From: Flavobacteriales bacterium
GTDB lineage: Bacteria > Bacteroidota > Bacteroidia > Flavobacteriales_F > PHOS-HE28
Assembly: GCA_016718655.1 (NCBI GenBank)
Contig: JADKCV010000031.1
Coordinates: 6,674 to 70,673 of the forward strand
Direction of reading: 5' to 3'
Length of the DNA: 64,000 nucleotides
Shown piece by piece: positions 53,961-64,000 of the stretch. The stretch's first letter is position 1. Each line of letters starts with the position of its first letter. The translations under genes and the position numbers were made by a program. The notes under the pieces are model-generated. The model worked only from the letters and a program-made list of their open reading frames with translations. It made no database searches and was not told where the DNA came from.

Positions 53961-55390
53961 CCGTAGCATTCAGCACGGAACCGTTCAATTGTGCATTCGC
54001 GTTGTTAGCGCAAACCAGGATGGCAGCACCGGCATCCACGATCGGTGCAGGGGCGATGGAGATAGATACCTGGTCGCTCACCGCAGTGCAGAGGCCGTTG
54101 CCCACTGTTGTCAGCGTGAGCGTTGCCGTACCCGCAGCGATCTCGGACGCGCTCGGTGTATAGGTGGCGTTCAGCGTGCTGTTGTTCGGGTTGAACGTTC
54201 CCGTTCCACCGCTCCACAGACCACCCGTCGATACGGTGATCGCACCATTCAGTTGTACAGCGGCATTGTTCGCGCAGCTGTTGACGTCCGAACCGGCGTT
54301 CGCTGTTGGTGCAGGTGTGAAGGTGTATGTCACTTGGTCGCTTACCGCGATACAGCCGTTGTTCCCGGTGGATGTGAGGGTGATCGTAACGGTGCCAGCG
54401 GCCAGTTCACCCACGGAAGGCGTGTACACTGCATTGAGCGCATTCGCGTTCGGGGTGAAGGTGCCTTGTGCTCCGGACCAGGTGCCACCGTTCGCTACCG
54501 TGATGCTGCCCGCGAGCTGGATGTTCGCATTGTTCATGCAGTATACACCACCTATGCCTGCCTCCACGACGGGTGCTGGCGTGATGGTGATCACCACTTG
54601 GTCGCTTACCGCATTGCACAGACCGTTGCCCGTGCTGGTCAAGGTGAGTGTTGCCACGCCAGCGGCGATCTCCGCAGCACTTGGTGTGTAGCTTGGGCTG
54701 AGAACACTCGAGGATGGGCTGAAGGTGCCGCCACCGCTCCATGTTCCACCGGCAGCGTTCAAGACGGAGCCGTTCAATTGCAGACTTGCATTGTTGGCGC
54801 ACACCGACTGGTTGGCGCCCGCATCCACGATCGGCGCTGGCGCAATGGTGATCACCACCTGGTCGCTCACCGCGTTGCAGGTACCATTGCCCACAGTGGT
54901 CAACGTCAGTGTTGCGGTTCCCGCCGCGATCTCTGCAGCGCTCGGCGTGTAGGTCGCATTCAGCGTGCTGTTGTTCGGAGTGAAACCACCGGCACCACCG
55001 GTCCAGAGACCTCCAGTAGCCACGGTAACAGCACCATTCAACTGAACCGTCGCGCTATTCGCGCAGCTGTTCAGGTCCACACCGGCGTTGGCCGTTGGTG
55101 CGGGCGTGAAGGTGTAGGTCACCTGATCGCTCACCGAGGTGCAACCGTTGTTGCCCGTGGTGGTCAAGGTCAAGGTGACACTGCCTGCAGCGAGTTCTCC
55201 CACGGAAGGAGCATACACCGCGTTGAGGCTGTTCGCGTTCGGCGTGAACGTGCCTTGCGCACCGGACCATGATCCTCCGTTCGCAACAGTGACACTGCCG
55301 TTCAGTTGGATGCTCGCGTTGTTCGCGCAGAACACCGCACCCGTTCCCGCTTCAGCGGTTGGAGATGCAGTGAAGGTGATCAGCACATTG
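53815..55390 (-). repeat. Duplicated three-repeat unit, 789 bp, distinct type
   Basis: Two consecutive copies of a trimer whose members read ITVANGGTWSGAQGTF, DVNSCANNAAVQLNGA and GSVLNAAGGTWSGGGTF. The marker CCACGGAAGG occurs at 54411 and 55200, 789 bp apart; the third member is one codon shorter than usual, which explains 789 rather than 792. Confidence 0.75.
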
Positions 55391-58300
55391 TCCGTGACCG
55401 GTACACAGTTGCCGTTGCCGATCGTGGTCAAGGTCAGCGTCAATGTGCCCGCCGCGATCTCCGCAGGTGTTGGTGTGTACACGGCATTGAGCGAAGCGAT
55501 GGAAGGTGTGAAGGTGCCAGCACCACCACTCCATTGGCCACCACCTGCACCGCTAACGCTACCACCCAACTGCACACTCGCGTTGTTGCTGCACACGAAG
55601 AGGTTGTTGCCCGCATCGGCGACAGGTGCCGCGATGATGGTGATCGTCATGGCGTCGTTCACAGCGTTGCACAGGCCGTTCTGTGTGGAGGTGAGCGTGA
55701 GCGTTGCAGTGCCCAGTGCTACTTCCGCAGGGCTTGGTGTGTAGGTCGCGTTCAGTGTATTGGCGTTCGGGCTGAAGCTTCCACCGCCGCCGCTCCAGAC
55801 ACCACCACCCGCGATCGTCACCGAACCGTTCAGAATCACCGAGGCGCCGTTCGCGCAGACGGTGACATCCGTACCGGCATTCACTACCGGCGTTTGTGTG
55901 AAGACGATGAAGACCTGGTCCGTGACCTGGGAACAGGTGCCGTTACCGGTGCTGGTCAGGTTCAAGGTGACCGATCCGTTGTTCAATTCGGTGGTGCTCG
56001 GTGTGTAGACCGCATTGAGCGCAGTGATGCTCGGCGAGAATCCACCGGTGCCACCACTCCAGATACCGCCACCTGCGTTGCTCACCGTTGCGGCGAGTTG
56101 CACCGCAGCGTTGTTCGAGCAGACCGTCGCATCCAGACCCGCGTTCACTACAGGTGCTGGTGCGATGTTGATCACCACTTGATCGCTCACCGCATTGCAC
56201 AGACCGTTTCCGGTGCTGGTCAATGTGAGCGTTACGGTGCCTGCTGCGATCTCACCAGGCGTAGGCGTGTATGTCGCGGTCAGGTTGGTATTGCTCGGGT
56301 TGAAGGTGCCCGATCCACCACTCCACGCACCACCGGTCGCGTTGTTGACGATACCGGCGAGTTGCGCGGTGGATTGGTTGGCACATACCGTGAGGTTCGC
56401 ACCAGCGTTCACAACAGGCGCTGGCGTAATGGTGATCGTGATCTGATCGGTCACGGGATTGCTGTTGCCATTGCCCACTGTGGTCAGTGTAAGCGTGACG
56501 GTTCCCGCTGCGATCTCTGCTGCGCTTGGAACGTAGGTCGCGTTGAGCGCACCGCTGTTCGGCGTGTAGGTTCCCGTGCCACCGCTCCAGATACCACCGG
56601 TCGCGATCGCCACTTGGCCGTTCAAGACCACACTGGCGTTGTTCGCACAACTGGTCTGATCGGCTCCTGCGTTCGCAGTAGGTGCTGCGCCGAAGGTGAT
56701 CGTCATTTGATCGCTCGAAGGCGCGCACGCTCCATTGCCGGTCGTGGTCATCGTCAAGGTCACACTGCCCGCGGCGATCTCCGCGTTGGTCGGCGTGTAG
56801 ACTGCGTTGGCCGTGGTGTTGTTCGGATTGTAGGTGCCGGCACCTCCACTCCATACGATGCCCGTTGCGATGCTGAACGTTCCGGCCAACGTGGTGTTGG
56901 CGTTGTTACTGCTCACCGTTTGGTCCGGACCGGCATTGGCCATCGGCGCATTGGTGAAGCTCAGCGTCACTTGATCGCTGACCGCACCGCAGTTGCCGTT
57001 GCCCGTAGTAGTCACGGTGAGCGTCACGCTGCCATTGGCGATCTCGATCGGCGAAGGCGAGTAGGTGATGTTCTGTGCCGTGCTTCCTGGTGCGTAGAGA
57101 CCGGAACCGCCCGACCATTGCACGCCCGTTGCAACCGTGATCGCAGCATTCAGCACAGCGTTCGCATTGTTTCCGCAGAGCGTTTGGTCCACACCCGCAT
57201 TCACCGTTGGTGCAGGGGTGATGGTGAAGGTCACTTGATCGGTCACGGCATTGCAGAGGCCGTTACCCGCGCTGGTGAGCGTGAGGGTCACACTGCCACT
57301 GGCGATCTGCGCAGCGGTAGGCATGTAGGTCGCGTTCAGCGTGATGTTGTTCGGGGTGAACACACCGGCACCACCGCTCCACACACCACCCACGGCGCCA
57401 TTCACTGTACCGTTCAAGTTGATCAGTGGTGCGTTCGCGCATACCACACCATTTACACCAGCGTTCACTATCGGCGCAGGGGTGTAGGTGATGACCCGTG
57501 TATCCGTTGCAGGTGCGCAGTTGCCATTGCCCGTGGTGGTCAAGGTCAAGGTGATCTGTCCCGAAGCGATGTCCGCAGCGCCGGGTGTGTAGGTCGCGTT
57601 CAGCGTGTTGGCGTTGGGCGAGAAGGTTCCCGTTCCGCCGCTCCACACTCCGCCTGTGGCCGTTACCACACTGCCGCCAAGAGCGATAGCCGCGTTGTTC
57701 GCGCACACGGTCACATCAGGACCAGCGTTCGCAGAGGGCGCATCGGTGAAGGTGAGCACAACTTGGTCGGTCACCGCATTGCACAAGCCATTGCCCGTTG
57801 TGGTTAGCGTGAGCGTGACACTTCCTGCGGTGATCTCCGCCGCAGTAGGCGTGTAGATCGCGCTCATGTTCGTGGTGCTCGGGTCGAAGGTGCCGTTGCC
57901 GCCGCTCCACACACCGCCCGTTGCGATGGAGAACGCGCCGGACAATCCGGTGGAAGCGTTGTTCGCGCAGAGCACACGATCAGCACCCGCGTTCGCGGTT
58001 GGCGCTGCCGTGATGCTGAAGGTGATCTGATCACTCACTGCTGAGCAGTTGCCGTTACCCACCGTGGTGAGCGTAAGCGTTACCGTACCGGCTGTACGCT
58101 CCGCAGCACTTGGCGTATATGTCGCATTCAGGGTGCTGTTGTTCGGGCTGAAAGTGCCCGTGCCGCCGCTCCAGATGGCTCCGGTCGCGATGGTGATGCT
58201 GCCGTTCAAACTGATCGAAGCATTGTTCGCGCAGACCGTTCCGTTCGCACCGGCATCCACCGTCGGTGCTGGCGTGAAGGTGATCACGCGACTATCCGAA

Positions 58301-61300
58301 ACCGCTGTGCAATTGTTGTTACCCGTGCTGGTCAAGGTCAACGTGAGCGTGCCCGCTGCGATCTCCGCCGGTGTTGGCGTATAGGTCGCGTTGAGCGTGG
58401 TGTTGTTCGGCGTGAAGCTGCCCAGTCCACCGCTCCAGATGCCACCGCTTGCGATGGTCACGGTGCCATTCAAGGTGATCGCTGAATTGTTCGCGCAGAA
58501 GCTCGCATCCACTCCCGCGTTCACCATGGGTGCAGGCGAGAAGTTCAACGTGATGTTGTCGCTCACTTGGTTGCACAGACCGTTTCCGGTGGTGGTCAGG
58601 GTGAGCGTCACGTTGCCGTTCGCGATCTCCGCCGCCGTGGGCGTGTAGGTCGCGTTCATGTTGGTGTTGCTTGGGCTGAAGGTGCCAGCACCGCCGCTCC
58701 ATACACCACCGGTCGCTACGGTGAAACCGCCGTTCAAGGTGGCCACGGTGTTGTTCGCGCACAGCGTTTGATCCGCACCGGCGTTCGCTGTTGGTGCAGG
58801 TGTGATGGTCCACAGCACCTGATCGCTCACCGCGCTGCAGTTGCCATTGCCGGTGCTGGTCAGGGTGAGGTTCACACTACCCGCAGTGCGTTCAGCTGCT
58901 GTCGGCGTGTACACCGCATTCAGCGTAGCGTTGTTCGGTGCGAAGCTTCCTGCGCCACCGCTCCACACACCACCGGTGGCTCCCACTACGGAACCGGCCA
59001 GGGTGATCGCGGAGTTGTTCGCGCACACCGTACCGTTCACACCAGCGTTCACCGTCGGTGCAGGCGTAAAGGTGATCACACGTTCATCGGATACCGCATT
59101 GCAATTGCCGTTGCCGGTGGTGCTCAGTGTGAGCGTGAGAATGCCGTTGGCGATCTCCGCAGCCGTTGGCGTGTAGGTCGCGTTCAGGGCCGTGTTGTTC
59201 GGCGTGAAGGATCCGTTGCCGCCGCTCCACACACCACCCGTTGCACCACCCACCGTGCCGCTCAAGGCAACGGCAGCATTGTTCGCACAGATGGACACAT
59301 CCACACCAGCGTTCACAGTAGGCGCTGGTGTGAAGGTGAGCAATACGTTGTCGGTCACTGCCGCGCACAGGCCGTTGCCCGTGGTGGTCAAGGTCAGCGT
59401 GACGTTGCCGTTCGCGATCTCCGCAGCGCTTGGCGTGTACACCGCACCGAGGTTGGTGCTGCTTGGCGCGTAGGTGCCGTTGCCACCACTCCAGATGCCA
59501 CCGGTCGCAACAGAGACACTGCCGCTCAGCGCAGCACTGGCGTTGTTGGAGCAGAGCGAGATGTTCGCGCCAGCGTTCGCGGTGGGCGCGGGTGTGATGG
59601 TGTACGTCACCTGGCTTGTTACCGCACTGCAATTGCCATTGCCCGCAGAGGTCAAAGTGAAGGTCACACTGCCGTTCGCGATCTCCGCCGCGGTCGGTGT
59701 GTATGTGGCGTTCTGCGTGGTGTTGTTCGGCGTGAAGGTTCCGGCACCAGCGCTCCAGATGGCTCCCGTGGCACCACTCACGCTGCCATTCAAGCTCATC
59801 GCTGGAGCATTCGCGCATACCGTTCCTGCTACACCAGCGTTCACGATCGGAGCTGGCGTGAAAATGATCACGCGGCTATCCGAAGCCGATACGCAATTGC
59901 CATTCCCCGTGGTGGTCAATGTCAACGTGATGGTGCCCGCAGCGAGTTCAGCGGCCGTTGGCGTATAGGTGCCGTTCAGGGCCGTGTTGTTCGGCGTGAA
60001 GGAACCTGCGCCGCCGGACCAGATACCACCGGTCGCAATGGTAACACCACCGCTTAAAGCAACGCTCGGGTTGTTCACACAGACCGATGCATCGGCACCT
60101 GCGTTCGCAGTTGGCGAAGGCGTGAAGTTCAATATGATGTTGTCGCTCACAGCCACACACAGACCGTTGCCCGTGGTGGTGAGTGTGAGCGTCACGCTAC
60201 CGTTCGCGATCTCCGCCGCCGTGGGCGTGTAGGTCGCGTTCATGTTGATCGTGCTCGGGAAGAAGGTGCCCGCTCCACCGCTCCAAACAGCGCCGGTCGC
60301 AACAGTGTAGCCACCGCTCAAGGTCGCCACGGGGTTGTTGCTGCACAGTGTTTGATCCGCTCCGGCGTTGGCCGTTGGTGCGGGAGAGATCGTGTAGGTC
60401 ACCGCATCGTTCACCGCGTTGCACAGACCGTTGCCTGTGCTGGTGAGCGTGAGCGTTACAGTTCCGGCGGTACGTTCAGCCGCGCTGGGAACATAGGTCG
60501 CGTTCAGTGTGGTGTTGTTCGGCGTGAAGGTGCCCGTGCCACCGCTCCAGAGCCCACCACCTGCACCGGAAACCGATCCGTTCAAGGTGATGGTGGAAGC
60601 ATTCGCGCAGACCGCTCCATTCGCACCGGCGTTGACGATCGGAGCAGGCGTGAAGGTGATCACACGGCTGTCGGTCGCGGCGTTGCACGTTCCGTTACCG
60701 GTGGTGCTCAAGGTCAAGGTGAGGATGCCACCAGCGAGTTCCGCAGAAGTGGGCGTGTAGGTCGCGTTCAGCGCCGTGTTGTTCGGCGAATAGGTTCCTG
60801 CGCCACCGCTCCACACGCCGCCGGTCGCCAGGGTGATGCTGCCGTTCAGGGCAACGCTCGCATTGTTGGCACACAGCGTTACATCAGCACCGGCGTTGGC
60901 TGTTGGTGCCGGTGTGAAGGTGATGGTCATGGCATCGCTCACAGCGACACAGCTACCAACACCGGTGGTCGTAGCGGTCAGCGTGATGCTGCCGTTCGCG
61001 ATCTCTGTTGCAGTTGGCATGTATACCGGATTCACCGCCGTGTTGCCTGGCGTGAAGGTGCCAGCGCCACCGCTCCATACGATGCCCGTGGCCACCGTGT
61101 ATCCGCCGATCAAGGTGGCGTTCGCGTTGTTGCCGCAAAGCGTTTGGTCCGGACCAGCGGTTACCGTTGGCGCTGGTGTGATGGTGAAGGTCACCTGATC
61201 GCTCACCGCGTTGCAGATACCGTTGCCGATGCTCGTCAGGGTGAGCGTGACCGTACCCGCCGCACGCTCCGCAGCGCTTGGGGTGTAGGTCGCGTTCAGC

Positions 61301-64000
61301 GTGCTGTTGTTCGGGTTGAAGGTGCCCGTGCCGCCGCTCCAGATCGCACCGGTGGAAACGGTCACTGCGCCGTTCAAGATGATCGCGCTGTTGTTCGCGC
61401 ACACCGTACCATTCGCTCCGGCATCCACTGTCGGTGCTGGCGTGAAGGTGACCACACGGCTGTCCGAAACCTGGTTGCAAGTACCGTTACCCGTGCTGGT
61501 CAAGGTGAGCGTCAAGGTGCCTGCGGCGATCTCGGCAGCGGTGGGTGTGTAGGTCGCGTTCAGCGTTGCGTTGTTCGGGCTGAAGCTGCCCAGTCCACCG
61601 CTCCATACACCCCCCGTTGCAACGGTCACGCTGCCGTTCAGCGCGATGGAGGCATTGTTCGCACAACGCGTTACATCAGCACCCGCGTTCACGACCGGCG
61701 ATGGCGTGAAGTTCAAGGTGATGTTGTCCGTTACTTGGTTGCACGAGCCGTTGCCGGTCGTGCTCAACGTGAGTGTGACGCTGCCGTTCGCGATCTCCGC
61801 CGCCGTGGGGGTATAGGTCGCGTTCATGTTGGTGGTGCTCGGATCGAAGCTGCCGTTGCCACCGTTCCACACTCCGCCGGTGGCAACGGTGAAGCTACCG
61901 CTCAAGGAAGCGACCGGGTTGTTGCTGCACAAGGTCTGATCCACACCGGCACTCGCGGTCGGAGCAGGCGTGATGGTGAAGGTCACTTGATCAGTGACCG
62001 CGTTGCACGTACCATTGCCGGTGCTGGTCAGGGTCAAAGTCACCGTTCCAGCGGTGCGTTCAGCAGCGCTAGGTGTGTAGGTCGCATTCAGCGTGGTGTT
62101 GTTCGGCGAATACGTTCCTGTACCGCCGGTCCACGTGCCACCGGCAGCACCGGTCACCGATCCGTTCAGGCTGATGGCGCTGTTATTCGCGCACACCGAT
62201 GCGATGGTACCCGCATTCACGACGGGAGCTGGCGTGAAGGTGATCACGCGACTCGCTGAAACTGCATTACAATTGCCGTTCCCCGTGCTGGTCAAGGTCA
62301 ATGTCAGCGTGCCAGCAGCGATCTCACCAGGGGTTGGTGTGTAGGTCGCGTTCAGCGTGGTGTTGTTCGGTGTGAACGAACCCGCACCACCGGACCACAC
62401 TCCGCCCGTAGCAATACTCACACTGCCGTTGAGGGCCACTTGTGCATTGTTCGCGCACAGCGAAACAGCAGCACCAGCGTTCACCACCGGCGAAGTCGTG
62501 AAGTTCAAGGTGATGTTGTCCGTTACCTGGTTGCATGTTCCGTTGCCGGTCGTGGTCAGCGTGAGTGTCACGCTGCCGTTCGCGATCTCCGCCGCCGTGG
62601 GCGTGTAGGTCGCGTTCATGTTGGTGGTGCTCGGATCGAAGGTGCCCGTACCGCCACTCCATGCACCGCCGGTAGCGATGGTGAAGGATCCACCCAAGCT
62701 TGCCACAGCATTGTTGCCGCACAAGGTCTGATCCGCACCAGCGTTCGCCGTTGGTGAAGGCGTGATCGTGAACGTCACTTGGTCGGCTACCGCGTTGCAC
62801 GTACCATTGCCTGTGCTGGTCAGGGTGAGCGTTACTGTTCCCGCTGCGCGTTCAGCAGCCGTTGGTGTGTAGATCGCATTCAGCGTGGTGTTGTTCGGTG
62901 CGTACGTTCCTGCACCGCCGGTCCACGTTCCTCCGGTAGCTCCGGTCACCGATCCGTTCAAACTGATCGCACTGTTGTTCGCACAGACCGAGGCGTTGGC
63001 ACCCGCGTTCACTACAGGTGCTTGCGTGAATGTGATCACACGGCTTGCGGATACTGCGTTACAATTCCCGTTGCCCGTGCTGGACAAGGTCAAGGTCAAA
63101 GTGCCTGCCGCGATCTCACCGACCGTAGGCGTGTAGGTCGCATTCAGCGTGGTGTTGTTCGGCGTGAAGGATCCCGCACCACCGGACCATACTCCACCCG
63201 TAGCACCGGTCACACTTCCGTTCAGGGAAACCGCTGCATTGTTCGCGCACAGCGAAACAGCAGCACCCGCGTTCACTACCGGCGAAGGCGTGAAGTTCAA
63301 GGTGATGTTGTCCGTTACCTGGTTGCAGGTACCGTTGCCGGTCGTGGTCAGCGTAAGCGTGACGTTGCCCGTTGCGATCTCCGCCGCTGTGGGCGTGTAG
63401 GTCGCGTTCATGTTGGTGGTGCTCGGGTCGAAGGTGCCCGCACCGCCACTCCACACACCGCCGGTAGCGGTGGTGAAGGATCCTCCCAAGCTTGCCACAG
63501 CGTTGTTGCTGCACAAGGTCTGATCCGTACCAGCGTTCGCCGTAGGCGAAGGCGTGATGGTAAACGTCACTTGATCAGCAACCACATTACAATTGCCGTT
63601 CCCGGTGCTGCTCAAGGTCAAGGTCACGGTACCAGCAGCACGCTCGGCGGCCGATGGTATGTAGGTCGCATTCAGCGTGGTGTTGTTCGGTGCGTACGTT
63701 CCTGCACCGCCAGTCCACGTTCCACCGGTAGCGCCGGTCACCGATCCGTTCAAGGTGATCGCGCTGTTGTTCGCGCAGACCGAGGCGTTCGAACCAGCGT
63801 TCACCACTGGTGCTGGCGTGAAGGTGATCACACGGTTGCTCGTGACGGGCAAGCACGTACCGTTGCCGGTGCTCGTCAACGTCAGTGTCAACGTACCAGC
63901 GGCGATCTCACCGGCTGTTGGTGTGTAGGTCGCGTTCAGCGTGGTGTTGTTCGGCGCATACGTGCCTGCACCACCGCTCCATGCACCACCCGTCGCACCG
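53961..64000 (-). CDS. Giant SprB-like repeat adhesin, N-terminal side (5' end outside window)
   Basis: The minus-strand frame is open from the right edge (64,000) to the junction, then runs 16 codons of nonsense (ARSGAVLEPSARTRPH) to a stop at 53,911. It consists wholly of about 38 Ig-like repeats such as CANNSAISLNGSVTGATGG, WSGGAGTFTPNNTTLNATYTP and TLTLTSTGNGTCNAV. Each repeat has two conserved Cys. Adding one G in GCTACGG(G)CGCGATCTGG restores the repeat and joins the C-terminal part, so the intact gene exceeds 15.4 kb (over 5,160 residues). No signal peptide is visible because the start is outside. Long + strand frames here are antisense shadows. Confidence 0.85.
56700..64000 (-). repeat. 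Higher-order array of three-repeat units, period 792 bp
   Basis: Three monomer types alternate in fixed order: A (SRVITFTPAP...CANN...AERAAGTVTL), B (DQTLCxNNxVAxLxGxF...PSTTNMNATYTP) and C (DNITLNFTPSP...SLCANN...IAAGTLTL). The + strand marker TGATCACACG and its variants start at 57489, 58281, 59073, 59865, 60657, 61449, 62241, 63033 and 63825: eight intervals of exactly 792 bp. Confidence 0.9.

Larger units (their letters stand above)
49270..64000 (-). repeat. Tandem array of about 55 coding repeats, 264 bp (88 residues) each
   Basis: In-frame direct repeats with the layout PAPxVNAG-x-C-x-NN-x-LNG-x-GG-x-WSGG-x-G-x-F-x-P-x-LNATYTP-x-E-x-G-x-TLTLT-TGNG-x-C-x-V-x-D. The monomer is close to 264 bp throughout. 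Divergence is highest near the 3' end (49-53 kb) and lowest near the right edge. Confidence 0.9.

Noticed and set aside
55306..57807. Very long + strand open frames (833, 635, 496, 477 and 427 codons) across the adhesin array
   Set aside because: They are antisense to in-frame repeats with biased composition, recur with the repeat period, are rich in Arg, Gly and His, and have no family similarity.
49270..64000. CRISPR array or non-coding satellite
   Set aside because: The repeats are 264 bp, lack spacers, and keep a protein reading frame with conserved residues throughout.

Overview
The window is chromosomal DNA of a GC-rich member of the Bacteroidota. Three things point there: type IX secretion (T9SS) components (a SprE/PorW-like lipoprotein, a PorP/SprF-like protein and several cargo proteins with C-terminal sorting domains); -7 promoter elements of the TAnnTTTG type; and a near absence of Shine-Dalgarno sites. 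A high-GC flavobacterial lineage is my inference, not something the sequence proves.

Layout. 0-5.7 kb: the end of rpoN, a PAP2-like membrane protein, an intact GH29 alpha-L-fucosidase, a DUF433/DUF5615 toxin-antitoxin-like pair, and on the other strand galE overlapping a second GH29 gene broken by two frameshifts. 5.8-9.2 kb: a polytopic glycosyltransferase-like protein, a CAT-anticodon tRNA that resembles tRNA-Ile2, a HAD phosphatase, a TfoX-N protein and methylmalonyl-CoA epimerase. 9.2-19.7 kb: a minus-strand envelope block with secreted proteins, a DUF1684 protein, a lipoprotein, a beta-propeller receptor with no output domain, and a lipoprotein alpha-2-macroglobulin split by one frameshift. 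19.8-24.4 kb: YecM-like, FAD oxidoreductase and MORN lipoprotein genes, then a degraded patch with T9SS-cargo remnants and an AT-rich, 5'-truncated cargo gene. 24.4-31.0 kb: a minus-strand housekeeping run in transcription order tsaC, dxr, rseP, gtrA-like, CPA2 antiporter, response regulator. 31.1-35.2 kb: a Rieske protein, a T9SS cargo protein, a GH3-family enzyme and an M23 peptidase. 35.3-44.3 kb: SprE/PorW-like protein, bactofilin, two small ATPase-accessory membrane proteins, then atpB-E-F-H-A-G (atpD and atpC are not in the window). 44.4-47.1 kb: two T9SS cargo genes that share an identical 15-bp upstream element.

47.5-64 kb is one minus-strand unit: a PorP/SprF-like gene 4 bp downstream of a giant SprB-like repeat adhesin whose 5' end lies beyond the right edge. 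About 55 Ig-like repeats of 88 residues (264 bp) run for more than 14 kb. From about 56.7 kb to the edge they form a higher-order array of three-repeat units, with a marker motif recurring at exactly 792-bp intervals eight times in a row. A different three-repeat unit (789 bp) is duplicated near 54-55 kb. A one-base deletion near 53,961 splits the frame.

Four single-base-type frameshifts interrupt three long genes (GH29, alpha-2-macroglobulin, adhesin). They may be real decay, programmed switching or assembly error; the sequence alone cannot decide.
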